This document shows, one piece after another, positions 35,082 to 43,583 of a stretch of DNA of 64,000 nucleotides. The translations under genes and the position numbers were made by a program. Source of the stretch: Fundidesulfovibrio terrae. GTDB lineage: Bacteria; Desulfobacterota; Desulfovibrionia; Desulfovibrionales; Desulfovibrionaceae. Within the stretch, counting starts at the first letter, position 1; every line of letters starts with the position of its first letter. The stretch is taken from assembly GCF_022808915.1 (NCBI RefSeq), contig NZ_JAKZFS010000001.1, positions 248,001 through 312,000 on the forward strand, given 5' to 3'. The notes below the pieces were generated by a model. That model made no database searches and was not told the DNA's origin. It saw only the letters and a list, made by a program, of their open reading frames with translations.

Positions 35082-35234
35082 CATCGTGACCCGCATGGGG
35101 ATACATGGTATGGAAGGTGAAAATCCGTGGCGTTGCTGGTGAAGAAGTGACCGAACCTTCGGAAGATGTGCCGTGGAAGTGGCGGCATCGGCTCGTTGAG
35201 GCGTTTCGGGATGGGCGGCCGCAAGGAGAGGCTC

Positions 35235-36020
35235 ATGCGGATGCGCAAAGGATGGGCGGGCGTGGCGGCGCTGGCGGTGATCCTGGGAGTGCTTGCGTCC
35301 AAGTTGCTGTCCCTGGCCGCGGCGCCCAAGGTCATGACCTTCGTGAGCCTGAACTGGGAGCCGTACGCGGCCGAGACCATCCCGGGAAACGGGTTCACCA
35401 CGGAGATTATCGCCGAGGCGTGTAAGCGGGCCGGGTACGAGGCGCAGTTCACCTTCATGCCGTGGAAACGCGTGCTGGCTGAAACCGAGGCGGGGGACTT
35501 CGACGCCCTTTTCAACGCCTACCACTCCGAGGACAGGGCGAGAAGGTACGCCCTGTCGGAGCCGTATGCGGCCAGCCCGCTGGTGGTGTGCGCCAAAGCC
35601 GGAAGCGGCGTCCGTTACGACGGGACGCTCGAGAGCCTCAAGCCGTACAGGATCGGGGTTGTCGCCGGATACGTCAACACGCCCGAATTCGACGGCGCTT
35701 CATTCCTGAACAAGGAAGAGACGCTGAGCGACATCACCAATCTCAAGAAGCTCATACAGGGAAGAGTCGATCTCATCGTCATCGACAAATACACGGCGAT
35801 CCAGCTGCTCAAGTCGTCGCCTACCCTGGAAGCCGGGCTGAGCGATGTCGTGTTCCTCAGTCCGGAACTGGACAACAAGCCGCTCTACGCCATGTTTTCC
35901 AGGAAAAAGGATGGATACAGGGAAAAAAGGGATGCGTTCAACCGCGGCCTCAAGGCCGTCCAGCAGGATGGAACGGTGAACGCCATCCTGGAGAAATACG
36001 GCTTCTCCCGTCAGGAATGA
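35235..36020 (+). CDS. Orphan family 3 solute-binding protein (amino-acid ABC type)
   Basis: 261 aa from ATG 35235 with AGGAGAG upstream; the frame is open to 35166 but without an SD. A signal or anchor segment (about 8-27) precedes a two-lobed SBP_bac_3 domain: FVSLNWEPYAAETIPGNGFTTEI, FMPWKRVLAETEAGDFDALF, and the hinge KPYRIGVVAGYVNTPEF. It ends AILEKYGFSRQE, as in this family. It would bind a small polar solute in the periplasm. No permease or ATPase gene is adjacent, as is common for sulfate-reducer paralogues, so it may feed a distant transporter or act in sensing. Confidence 0.85.
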   Translation: MRMRKGWAGVAALAVILGVLASKLLSLAAAPKVMTFVSLNWEPYAAETIPGNGFTTEIIAEACKRAGYEAQFTFMPWKRVLAETEAGDFDALFNAYHSEDRARRYALSEPYAASPLVVCAKAGSGVRYDGTLESLKPYRIGVVAGYVNTPEFDGASFLNKEETLSDITNLKKLIQGRVDLIVIDKYTAIQLLKSSPTLEAGLSDVVFLSPELDNKPLYAMFSRKKDGYREKRDAFNRGLKAVQQDGTVNAILEKYGFSRQE

Positions 36021-36058
36021 CGGACGGGATTTGCCCAGGCGCTTCCCTCGAAACGCGA

Positions 36059-36090
36059 AAAGCCCGGCCGGAGCGCTCCGGCCGGGCTTT
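36059..36090. terminator. Bidirectional terminator
   Basis: A perfect 16-bp inverted repeat, AAAGCCCGGCCGGAGC and its reverse complement back to back, sits between convergent genes (plus-strand SBP, minus-strand Rho_N-like). A and T tracts on the two sides allow termination both ways. Confidence 0.85.
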
Positions 36091-36111
36091 AAAGCATCTC
36101 TTGATCTGCAA

Positions 36112-36450
36112 CTAGGCGGACTTGGCCAGGTTGCGGGAGCGCTTCTTCAGGCGGTTCACCTTGCGGCGAAGGATGTCCTTCTCCTTGCGGGAGGTGCCTT
36201 CGGCGGCCTTCTTGGCGCGCATGTCCTTCATCTGGGCCTTCATGCTCAGAATCTGGGCCTTGAAGGGGCTCGCGCCGCCCTTCTCCTCGGTGATGCCCAG
36301 GACTTCCTTGATCGCTGCGACCAGTGCGTCCTTGTCCATGCCGGAAGCGCCCTGAATCATGGGCAGCTGGTTGATGATGAGGTCGCGCAGTTCCTTGGCG
36401 GTCATCTTTTCCAAGGGTTTTTTCAGCTCGATAGTGATTTCTTCGGCCAT
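36112..36450 (-). CDS. Small Lys-rich protein with Rho_N/SAP-like domain
   Basis: 112 aa, no signal peptide. Residues 10-50 (PLEKMTAKELRDLIINQLP, then SGMDKDALVAAIKEVLGI) resemble the Rho N-terminal/SAP helix-extension-helix fold that contacts nucleic acid. The rest is a highly basic coiled coil (MKAQMKDMRAKKAAEG, RKVNRLKKRSRNLAKSA). It is probably a nucleic-acid-binding or ribosome-associated accessory protein conserved in sulfate reducers; function unknown. GGAGGCGGACC stands before the ATG. It shares the minus-strand string with the DciA-like gene. Confidence 0.75.
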   Translation of the reverse strand: MAEEITIELKKPLEKMTAKELRDLIINQLPMIQGASGMDKDALVAAIKEVLGITEEKGGASPFKAQILSMKAQMKDMRAKKAAEGTSRKEKDILRRKVNRLKKRSRNLAKSA

Positions 36451-36477
36451 GGTCCGCCTCCAATAGGGGAATTAGTG

Positions 36478-36915
36478 TCACCTGCCGGGGCCAAACTGGC
36501 GGACGTAGGCCGCATACGAGCGCCCCACGGCGGTGTTCGGGTCCAGGTTCAGGCCCCCCAGGCGTGCGATCCTTGGCGACGGCAGTCGCCAATAGGTCGG
36601 AGCCTCGCCTGATATGGCGCTCAGAGGGGTTTTGCCCTGTAGCAGATCGAATTGGACCTTGTCAAAGAGTTGTTGTCCCAGGAAGGCGTTGACCTTGTCC
36701 AGCACGTCGGGACCGTCGTAGATGCTCTCCTGCATGGCCATGGCGTCTTCCACGCCCAAAAGCAGGATGGAGCGGCGGTGCCCCAGGGGGAAGGCGTAGG
36801 GGGCCACGTCGCCCAGCACCTCGCGCCACCTGGGCCAGAGCATGGCCAGGCGGAACCCTAGGCCCGCGTCGCGGCGGCTGGCGAAGCCGATGATGAGCTC
36901 CCCCAGCGCGCGCAT
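36478..36915 (-). CDS. DciA-like (DUF721) protein
   Basis: 145 aa. LWPRWREVLGDVAPYAFPLGHRRSILLLGVEDAMAMQE and LDKVNAFLGQQLFDKVQFDLLQGKTPLS match the compact DUF721 domain (about 20-105), the conserved core of DciA, the ancestral loader of the replicative helicase DnaB. The C-terminal 40 residues are a proline-rich extension. A DnaC/DnaI-type loader was not seen in the window. Its stop-to-start distance to the next gene is zero (shared base at 36915), which implies coupling to the kinase-like gene. Confidence 0.75.
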   Translation of the reverse strand: MRALGELIIGFASRRDAGLGFRLAMLWPRWREVLGDVAPYAFPLGHRRSILLLGVEDAMAMQESIYDGPDVLDKVNAFLGQQLFDKVQFDLLQGKTPLSAISGEAPTYWRLPSPRIARLGGLNLDPNTAVGRSYAAYVRQFGPGR

Positions 36916-37424
36916 CAGAGCCGGGCCTTCTCGGCCACGTCGTCGAGCATCTCCTCGGGGGTGGCGTCCACGGAGAGGATGAAGTGCGCGGCGTTCATGA
37001 ACAGGGGCTCGAGCCTGGAGAGCTCGGCGGCGAGCGCCCCGGTGCGGGAGGGGTCATCCAGGCGCGCGGCCAGGACGTGGGGCATGCTCATGAGGTAGAA
37101 CACCTTGCCGGAGGCGCGCATGGCCGAAACCAGGGCCGCGTCCTCCACCAGGGCGGAGTTGGTCACGGCCACTGCCTGGCCGGATCGTGCGAGCAGGGCC
37201 TCGATCTCTCCGGCGCTTGCGGCCTCGGCCGGGGCGAGTCCCAGGCGGGCGGCCGCGTCGCGGGCAAGACTCTCGATGCCGGATCCCTCCATGCCGAGAA
37301 AGAAGAGGTTGCCCGACGCGCCGCCGATGGGGGCGCAGTCTTCGTGGCGGAAGGTCAGGGACTTGTCCTCTTCCAGGACGTCGAAACGTTCGCGGATGAT
37401 CTTCTGGGGGCGTGGCAGCGACAT
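36915..37424 (-). CDS. Shikimate-kinase-like P-loop protein with degenerate Walker A
   Basis: 169 aa. The fold order is that of shikimate kinase: LFFLGMEGSGIESLARDAAARLGL, an AMP/shikimate-like helix, VFYLMSMPHVLAARLDDPSRTG and FMNAAHFILSVDATPEEMLDDV. At the P-loop the essential Lys and following Ser/Thr are replaced (G44-M-E-G-S-G-I50-E51), so normal ATP-phosphate binding is doubtful. A residual regulatory or structural role is possible. It directly precedes the DciA-like gene and shares its junction base. Assignment to the AroK superfamily rests on this motif order. Confidence 0.6.
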   Translation of the reverse strand: MSLPRPQKIIRERFDVLEEDKSLTFRHEDCAPIGGASGNLFFLGMEGSGIESLARDAAARLGLAPAEAASAGEIEALLARSGQAVAVTNSALVEDAALVSAMRASGKVFYLMSMPHVLAARLDDPSRTGALAAELSRLEPLFMNAAHFILSVDATPEEMLDDVAEKARL

Positions 37425-37457
37425 GGGCGGAGGGTAGCCATTTTGGGACGGATGTCA

Positions 37458-37493
37458 AAAAAAAGCCGGGAGGACGCACGTCCTCCCGGCTTT
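37458..37493 (-). terminator. Rho-independent terminator after metK
   Basis: On the minus strand AAAGCCGGGAGGAC and GTCCTCCCGGCTTT form a perfect 14-bp stem with a 4-nt loop, followed by TTTT, just past the metK stop. Confidence 0.9.
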
Positions 37494-37513
37494 GATCGTC
37501 TGTGTGGCGGAAG

Positions 37514-38686
37514 CTAGATCTTCAGCGCGGTCTTGAGGTCGGCCACGGCGTCGGTCTTCTCCCAGGTGAACTCGGGCAGCTCGCGGCCGAAGTGGCCGTA
37601 GCAGGAGGTCAGCCCGTAGATGGGGCGCTTGAGGTCCAGGCGCTTGGTGATGAAGTAGGGGCGCATGTCGAACACGGCGCGCACGGCCTTGGTCAACTCG
37701 GCGTCGGAGAACTTGCTGGTCCCGGCGGAACTCACCAGCACGGAGACAGGCTCGGCCACGCCGATGGCGTAGGCGATCTGCACTTCGCAGCGGTGGGCGG
37801 CGCCGGAGGCCACCACGTTCTTGGCCACGTAGCGGGCGAAGTAGGCCGCGGAGCGGTCCACCTTGGAGGGGTCCTTGCCGGAGAAGGCGCCGCCGCCGTG
37901 GTGGCCCATGCCGCCGTAGGTGTCCTGGATGATCTTGCGTCCGGTGAGGCCGCAGTCGCCCAGGGGGCCGCCGATGACGAACCGGCCGGTGGGGTTGATG
38001 TAGATCTTGGTGTTCTTGTCCACCAGGTTCTCGGGCAGGGCCTTGCCGATGACCTCGTGCTTGATGGCGTCGACCAGGTCGTCGTAGGCCACGTGCTCGT
38101 CGTGCTGGGTGGAGACGACGATGTTGTCGATGCGCACGGGCTTGCCGTCTTCGTACTCCACGCAGACCTGGGTCTTGCCGTCGGGGCGCAGGAAGTCGAG
38201 GATGTTCTCCTTGCGGACGTAGGCCAAGCGGCGCGACAGCTTGTGGGCGTAGTAGATGGGGGCGGGCATGAGGGTGTCGGTCTCGTTGACCGCGAACCCG
38301 AACATCATGCCCTGGTCGCCGGCGCCCTGCTCTTCGGGCTTGGTGCGGTCCACGCCCTGGGCGATGTCGGCGGACTGCTTGTCGATGGAGGAGATGACCG
38401 CGCAGGTCTCCCAGTCGAAGCCCATCTGGGAGCTGTTGTAGCCCACGTTCTTCACGGTCTCGCGCACGATGCCCGCGAAATCGGCGAAGGCCGAGGTGGT
38501 GATCTCGCCGGCGATGAAGGCCACGCCGGTGGTCACGAGGGTCTCGCAAGCCACGCGGGCTTCGGGGTCCTGGCGGAAGATGGTGTCCAGGACGGCGTCG
38601 GAAATCTGGTCCGCGACCTTGTCGGGATGGCCCTCGGTGACGGATTCGGAGGTGAAGAGATACTTGCCTTTGGAAGCAGCGACCAT
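37514..38686 (-). CDS. metK: S-adenosylmethionine synthetase
   Basis: 390 aa from ATG 38686 with GGAGG at 7 nt; an in-frame extension to 39025 is spurious. It makes SAM from methionine and ATP. Motifs: [88 protein letters not shown] (shorter pieces GDCGLTGRK are enough to identify it), [21 protein letters not shown] and the C-terminal YGHFGR. All catalytic Asp, His and Lys residues expected are present. It is upstream of its own terminator and monocistronic in appearance. Confidence 0.98.
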   Translation of the reverse strand: MVAASKGKYLFTSESVTEGHPDKVADQISDAVLDTIFRQDPEARVACETLVTTGVAFIAGEITTSAFADFAGIVRETVKNVGYNSSQMGFDWETCAVISSIDKQSADIAQGVDRTKPEEQGAGDQGMMFGFAVNETDTLMPAPIYYAHKLSRRLAYVRKENILDFLRPDGKTQVCVEYEDGKPVRIDNIVVSTQHDEHVAYDDLVDAIKHEVIGKALPENLVDKNTKIYINPTGRFVIGGPLGDCGLTGRKIIQDTYGGMGHHGGGAFSGKDPSKVDRSAAYFARYVAKNVVASGAAHRCEVQIAYAIGVAEPVSVLVSSAGTSKFSDAELTKAVRAVFDMRPYFITKRLDLKRPIYGLTSCYGHFGRELPEFTWEKTDAVADLKTALKI

Positions 38687-38793
38687 GAAGGTTCCTCCCG
38701 GGGAGAAAATTCGCCGGTTTGGCGATGGAATAACGTGATGAGCGGCCGTGAAGACCGCTAGGCCATGTGTCACAAGACGGGAAGCCTTGTCAA
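38687..38793 (-). promoter_or_regulatory. metK promoter/leader with two small hairpins
   Basis: A perfect -35 TTGACA (38793-38788) is followed after 17 nt by a poor -10 (ACACAT). The leader contains AGCGG/CCGCT and TCGCC/GGCGA hairpins before the GGAGG. I could not fit any known SAM riboswitch class to it. Confidence 0.35.
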
Positions 38794-38910
38794 ATGCGGT
38801 CCCGGATTTTTCTTGAGCCTGTGAGCAAATGTGTACCGGCAAGCCGCGCAAGGGCTTTCCACACAACCGATACGATTGCGATTCTCCCGAAAAATACCGT
38901 CCTCGCCGGG

Positions 38911-39756
38911 TTAGTGCAGAAGCATGTTGTCGATGAGCCGCGCCCCCGAGAACTTCACGGCCACGGCCAGAAGCGCCGGACCGGCCACGTCGCCCACCGG
39001 CTGGATGGTCTCCGGGTGGACGCATTCTATATAATCCACGGACGCGCCGGGCAGCTTGGCCCGGTAATGATCGGCCACCGCCGCCAGGACTTTACGGGGC
39101 GAGCGCTCGCCGTCCGCGGCCATCTCCCGGGCCAGGAGCAGGCCCTTGTGGATTTCCGGGGCCTGGGCGCGTTCCTCGGGCGTGAGGTAGACGTTGCGGG
39201 AACTGAGGGCCAGCCCGTCGTCCTCGCGCAGGATGGGGCGGCCTTCGATGGCCACGGGGATGTCCAGGTCCGCCACCATGCGCCGGATCACCGCCAGCTG
39301 CTGCCAGTCCTTCTGGCCGAACACGGCGGTGGTGGGCATGGAAAGCATCAGCAGCTTGGTCACCACCACGGCCACGCCGTCGAAGTGGCCGGGCCGGGAG
39401 CGCCCGCACAGCCCCCCCGTGAGCCCGGATACGCTCACCGAAGTGGCGAATCCCGAAGGGTACATGGCGGCGGGTTCGGGCATGAAGAGCACGTCCACTC
39501 CGGCGTCGCGGGCCTTGGCGGCGTCGCCCTCGGCATCGCGGGGATAGCGGGAGAGGTCCTCGCCCGGGCCGAACTGGGTGGGGTTGACGAAGATGCTGGC
39601 TGCGAGCTTCTGTGCGTTGCTCCGGCCCCATTCCAGCAGGGACAGGTGCCCCTGGTGCAGGTAGCCCATGGTGGGAACGAATGCGCTGGTGACGCCCTGG
39701 GCGCGCCAGGACCAGCACAGGGACTGGAACTCTTTGGGAGAGGTGATGATCTGCAT
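38911..39756 (-). CDS. panC: Pantothenate synthetase
   Basis: 281 aa from ATG 39756, since homologues start [10 protein letters not shown]; the in-frame ATG 39771 has no SD. PanC condenses pantoate and beta-alanine using ATP in coenzyme A synthesis. Signatures: [15 protein letters not shown] (HIGH-like), [49 protein letters not shown], and the KMSKS-like region [21 protein letters not shown]. It lies between the flagellin-repeat gene and metK on the same strand. Confidence 0.97.
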   Translation of the reverse strand: MQIITSPKEFQSLCWSWRAQGVTSAFVPTMGYLHQGHLSLLEWGRSNAQKLAASIFVNPTQFGPGEDLSRYPRDAEGDAAKARDAGVDVLFMPEPAAMYPSGFATSVSVSGLTGGLCGRSRPGHFDGVAVVVTKLLMLSMPTTAVFGQKDWQQLAVIRRMVADLDIPVAIEGRPILREDDGLALSSRNVYLTPEERAQAPEIHKGLLLAREMAADGERSPRKVLAAVADHYRAKLPGASVDYIECVHPETIQPVGDVAGPALLAVAVKFSGARLIDNMLLH

Positions 39757-39812
39757 GGTGTTTCCGGTCATGTGTGGAGTTGCCTAACCCTACTCCCGGG
39801 ACGCGGGCGTGT

Positions 39813-41888
39813 CTATCCCAGCAGCTTCACCAGCCGGTGCTTCTGCTCAAGCTCGAACTCACTTGTGAGTGTCGGGCGGTGTTCGTCGAAGGCCGTGGCG
39901 GGCTTGAGCCAGCTTTCCAGGCCCGCCGCGCGCACCCCGGCCACGGCCTGGCTCCAGGCCGGGACCATCCCGGCGGGAGCGTCCGCAAGCGTGGCCTGGG
40001 CCTTTCCCGCGTCCGCCGACAAGGACTTCCAGAACGTGTCCAGGTTGGTCCAGAGCATGCCGCTTCTGCCCATGCTGGACACGCCCATCCAGCGCAGGTT
40101 GGGCGCCTGGGCGGCCAGGGGGGCCTCCAGGCGCGCGCCCAGGGCGGGGTTCAACAGGTCCGAGTTGTTCTTGAGATACCTGGCCAGCCCGTTCCAGGCG
40201 TCCGTGACCCGGCTCCAGCCCTTCTCCACCTCGTCCATGGCCGAGGTCACCGACAGGGGCACGGCCTGGCCGGTGTCATTGAGCGCCGCCGCCAGCACCC
40301 GGCCCTGATCCAGGGAGTAGAGGTTGTTTTCCGAGACCGTCTCGCGCCCGTCCGCGCTGATCATGCCGTCCTGGCCTGGGCGCTGGTTGGCCGTGATGCC
40401 CATGGAGGACAGCGCCCCAGTGCGCCCGTCCAGGAGGTTCACCCGCTCCCCGATGCGCTGGTTCTGCTGGATGATGGCCAGAGAGACCCCCTGGTGCCAG
40501 AGATTCTTGCCGGGCGTCACCGTGGAGGGGATGGACGTGTTCACGGAGCCCACCGTGAAAGACTGTTGCGCCCCGTTCAAGGCCGAGGCCATGTGGTTGT
40601 AGACGTCCTTCCAGGTGTCGTTCGCTTCCACGTTGAAGCTTACTGGCGTGCCTGTGAGTTTCGTCGTGAGGCCGAGCGTGGAGAGCAGCCCTCCCGAGCC
40701 GTCCGACAGGGTGAGATCCTTTCCGGCCGCCCCGGCCACGGTGAGCGACTGCCCGTCCGTGTTCACGCCCTGCTGGGTGGAGGAGGGGATGGGCCAGGAA
40801 TCCACCGAGGCCGCGACGCCCGGCTGGGAATAGCTGGAGGTGGTCCCCGCCAGGGTGGGGCTTGAGGGTTTCACATAGGTGGGCTGGCCGTTCACCTCGG
40901 CTTTCACGGCGCTGAGCACGTCGCCCCAGGTCCAGCCGGAGCCGATGGTCAGGGAATGGTTGCGGGTCTCGCCGTCGTACTGCGAGGTGAAGCTGTAGGT
41001 CCCAGCGGCCAGGGTGGCGGCCTGGGCGGGGTCGTACACCTTGGAGATGTAGCTCTGCGGCTGGTCGCCCGTGCCCACGGCGTAGGCCATGTCGTGGCGG
41101 CCTAGGGCCAGGGTGGTGGAGGCGTTCGGGTCCACGGGGGTGGAGGTGTAGGCCGTGGGCGCGGCCTTTTGCAGGACTGAAATCTGGTACTGTTTGTCCT
41201 CGGCAGGTCCGATGGGATTGTCGGCGGCCTTGAGCCCAAGCTGCGAAAGGAGAGACCCGGACACGTCGGCCACGGAGAGGTCCTGGGCCTCGCGGGCCGG
41301 GTTCACCGACAAGGCGAGGATGCTGCCCGTTCCGGCCAGGGACGGGTCCAGCTGGTAGGAGGCGTTCTGGTAGACCACGTCGGCGCGCGCGGCCAGGGGC
41401 GAGCCGTTGACCGCGTCGCGCACGCGGCCCAGCACGTCCCCCCAGGTGTCGCCCGAGGCCACGTCCACGCCCAAGGTCGCGGTGTAGCCGCCAAGAGAGA
41501 GGTTGAAGCTGTAGGAGCCCGGAGCCACGCCGGTCCTGGCGTTGGCGTTAAAGCCTCCCGAGGCGATCTTGAGGGACGGCGTGGAGTCCTTGGTGGGGCG
41601 CACCACGCCGTCGAGAGCGCCCTGGGCGTCCTGGTTGCCGGTCACCAGGCGGGAGCCAAACCAGGGAGCCTTGTCGGCGGGCCATTTGAAGGAGGCTAGG
41701 GCATCCTCGAACGCGCCCAGCTTCCGGTCCAGGCCCTGAAGCACCGGCTGGGAGAAATCCTGGCGCAGGGCGCGGTCCAGGGACTGTTCAGCGCGGCCCA
41801 AAACCTCCTGCGCCGCCCAGTACTTCTTCACCTGAAGGGCGGTCTGGATGGTCCCTGCCTGGATCGGTTTGACCGGGTCGTCGCTCAC
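39813..41888 (-). CDS. Protein with repeated flagellin/hook IN-like modules
   Basis: 691 aa from GTG 41888, which lies inside the end of truA (101-nt overlap). No signal peptide. At least three repeat units occur, each beta-strand pair ending in a Trp-containing helix: VDVASGDTWGDVLGRVRDAV, SLTIGSGWTWGDVLSAVKAE and FNVEANDTWKDVYNHMASAL. They resemble the flagellin hook IN motif found in FliD and flagellins. The N- and C-terminal regions are helical, which fits a filament-cap or hook-associated architecture. Proximity to fliJ and motE supports a flagellar role. It is not a standard FliD, FlgK or FlgL by sequence. Confidence 0.65.
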   Translation of the reverse strand: MSDDPVKPIQAGTIQTALQVKKYWAAQEVLGRAEQSLDRALRQDFSQPVLQGLDRKLGAFEDALASFKWPADKAPWFGSRLVTGNQDAQGALDGVVRPTKDSTPSLKIASGGFNANARTGVAPGSYSFNLSLGGYTATLGVDVASGDTWGDVLGRVRDAVNGSPLAARADVVYQNASYQLDPSLAGTGSILALSVNPAREAQDLSVADVSGSLLSQLGLKAADNPIGPAEDKQYQISVLQKAAPTAYTSTPVDPNASTTLALGRHDMAYAVGTGDQPQSYISKVYDPAQAATLAAGTYSFTSQYDGETRNHSLTIGSGWTWGDVLSAVKAEVNGQPTYVKPSSPTLAGTTSSYSQPGVAASVDSWPIPSSTQQGVNTDGQSLTVAGAAGKDLTLSDGSGGLLSTLGLTTKLTGTPVSFNVEANDTWKDVYNHMASALNGAQQSFTVGSVNTSIPSTVTPGKNLWHQGVSLAIIQQNQRIGERVNLLDGRTGALSSMGITANQRPGQDGMISADGRETVSENNLYSLDQGRVLAAALNDTGQAVPLSVTSAMDEVEKGWSRVTDAWNGLARYLKNNSDLLNPALGARLEAPLAAQAPNLRWMGVSSMGRSGMLWTNLDTFWKSLSADAGKAQATLADAPAGMVPAWSQAVAGVRAAGLESWLKPATAFDEHRPTLTSEFELEQKHRLVKLLG

Positions 41889-42648
41889 GCTGTCCGAACT
41901 CCATCAGTTCGAGGCAGAGTCCCCTGGCCGGAGCCGTGGCCGGTGCAAGGGACCTGTCCTTCGTCGCCAATAGGGATCGGACGGTTTCCGCGTTTGCTTT
42001 ACCCCTGCCCACCTCCACCAGGCAGCCCATGATGTTGCGCACCATCTGCTTGAGGAACCCCTCGCCGGTCACGGCCCAGACGCTCTCGTGGGGCGGCTGC
42101 CCGGGGCGGAGCACGATGGCGTCCACGGTGCGCACGGTCTTCTTCACGGGGGTGCCCGCGTTCTGGAAGGCGGAGAAGTCGTGCTCGCCGGTGAGTTCGC
42201 GCGCGGCCAGCTCCATGGCGGCCAGGTCCAGGGGGCCCGTGTCCCAGACGAAGGGGCGGCGCTGGGGTAGCACGAAGTTGGACTGGTGCCAGAGGGTGTA
42301 GGTGTAGGTCTTGGAGGTGGCCGCGTAGCGGGCATGGAACGAGCGGTCCACGGTTTCGACGGACGTGACGGCCACGTCCCTGGGAAGCAGGGCATTGACG
42401 GCGCGCAGCCAGGGCAGGTGCAGGCGGGCGGCGGGCACGTCGGCGTGGGCCACCTGGCAGAGGGCGTGGACGCCGGAGTCGGTGCGCGAGGCCCCATGGG
42501 CGCGCACGAACCTCCCGGACAGGCGCGACAGGGCGTCTTCCAGGCATGCCTGCACGGAGCGGCCGAACCCCTCGGGCTGTATCTGCCACCCCGCGAAGTC
42601 CGTGCCCTGATAGGCCAGGGTGAATTTCAGGCGGACGGTGTCTTCCAT
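41788..42648 (-). CDS. truA: tRNA pseudouridine38-40 synthase
   Basis: 286 aa. VRLKFTLAYQGTDFAGWQ, the catalytic Asp in GASRTDSGVHALCQVAH, YAATSKTYTYTLWH, and GEGFLKQMVRNIMGCLVEVGRGK are diagnostic of TruA, which makes pseudouridine in the anticodon stem-loop. The product runs about 35 residues past the usual GLCLE end in an Arg/Gly/Pro-rich tail translated from DNA that also encodes the start of the next gene, suggesting loss of the ancestral stop codon. No SD is evident before ATG 42648. It is co-oriented with motE upstream, 188 bp away. Confidence 0.95.
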   Translation of the reverse strand: MEDTVRLKFTLAYQGTDFAGWQIQPEGFGRSVQACLEDALSRLSGRFVRAHGASRTDSGVHALCQVAHADVPAARLHLPWLRAVNALLPRDVAVTSVETVDRSFHARYAATSKTYTYTLWHQSNFVLPQRRPFVWDTGPLDLAAMELAARELTGEHDFSAFQNAGTPVKKTVRTVDAIVLRPGQPPHESVWAVTGEGFLKQMVRNIMGCLVEVGRGKANAETVRSLLATKDRSLAPATAPARGLCLELMEFGQRERRPGQTDPGRDHPDRPSGEEVLGGAGGFGPR

Positions 42649-42751
42649 GGCGAAGGCCCTACACCGGGGAGGCCCGGGAGGGAAGAGCAGGCGAAGCGGC
42701 GGCGATGTCGGAAACGGCCGGGGAGGGAGGCAGAAAGCGGGCGGAAGAGGG

Positions 42752-42795
42752 GGATGCCTCCGGCGGCCAGGGGGAGAAGCCTCCCCCTGGACCCG
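42752..42795. repeat. REP-like palindromic intergenic repeat
   Basis: GGATGCCTCCGGCGG leads into a perfect 10-bp stem CCAGGGGGAG / CTCCCCCTGG with an AAGC loop (42767-42790), then ACCC. Elements with this layout recur between genes in Desulfovibrionaceae (from memory, not searched). It lies past the motE stop and may act as terminator or mRNA stabiliser. A partial copy is near 13458-13491. Confidence 0.6.
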
Positions 42796-42836
42796 GCATT
42801 GAGCTTCGCGGGGCCTCTCGGCCCTCCTCAGGTGGG

Positions 42837-43583
42837 CTACGGCTTCTCGGGAAGGTCCGGGCCGATCTGGAGCTTGGTCAGCTCCTCGGAGAGCTTGGCG
42901 GCCTTCTTGGCCGAGACGCCGGTCAGGATCTCGCCCGCCTGGCGGCCCTTCATGCCAGACAGAATCTTGACGGCGATGTTCTCGTCCAGGGTCTCCAGCA
43001 CTGAGGCGGCCTGCTTGGGCTTCATGTTGGTGTACACGTCGATCAAGTGGCGCATCTTCTCTTCCTTGATGGACTTGGCTTCGCTGAGCATCCCCTTGAG
43101 GGTGGTCTCCAGCTCCTGGAGCTTGGCCAGCCGGGCGTTCAGGTCCGCCTCCAGGGTCTTGAGGGCCTGTTCCTGGCGGTCCAGGGCCTCGGCGCGGGCC
43201 TTGAGCTGCTGTATGGAGAGCACGGATTCGGGCTGCTGGGACTGGGCTGGTTTCTTCTCCGCCGGAGCCGGGGCCTGCTGGGCGGCCAGGGCCTGGGAAT
43301 CTTCGAGGATGGCGGCGCGGACCGCTTCCACGGCCTTGGCCGGAGCGGCGGGCAAAGCCTGCGCAGGGGCTGCGGTACGGGCGACGGGCTGGGCGGGCGC
43401 GAGGGCCACGGCCTTGGGCGCACCGGAAGGCTGGGAGACGAAGCCCATGGCCAAAAGCAACGCCAGCTTGGCGCCAGCCAGGACGGCAACGGCCAGGACC
43501 AGCTTAGAAAGCCGGAGCCTGGTAGCGAATGGTTGCCATTTCGTCGAAGCCTGCCTGTTCCTTGCGGAGTTCTTCTTGCTCAT
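42837..43583 (-). CDS. motE: MotE-like flagellar protein (MgtE N-terminal domain)
   Basis: 248 aa. One N-terminal membrane helix (about 27-48), an Ala/Pro-rich periplasmic linker (about 50-110), a coiled coil (LKARAEALDRQEQALKTLEADL, read in part) and a C-terminal MgtE_N-like helical domain with YTNMKPKQAASVLETLDENIAVKIL. This matches MotE, a chaperone that stabilises MotC/MotB-type stator parts in alpha- and deltaproteobacteria. The start lies within fliJ (80-nt overlap), so translation is coupled. Role is inferred from architecture and its FliJ neighbour. Confidence 0.8.
   Translation of the reverse strand: MSKKNSARNRQASTKWQPFATRLRLSKLVLAVAVLAGAKLALLLAMGFVSQPSGAPKAVALAPAQPVARTAAPAQALPAAPAKAVEAVRAAILEDSQALAAQQAPAPAEKKPAQSQQPESVLSIQQLKARAEALDRQEQALKTLEADLNARLAKLQELETTLKGMLSEAKSIKEEKMRHLIDVYTNMKPKQAASVLETLDENIAVKILSGMKGRQAGEILTGVSAKKAAKLSEELTKLQIGPDLPEKP

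Noticed and set aside
38687-38910. SAM or SAH riboswitch upstream of metK
   Set aside because: Only two short hairpins are present and no conserved core of any SAM/SAH class could be fitted by eye. A covariance-model search would settle it.
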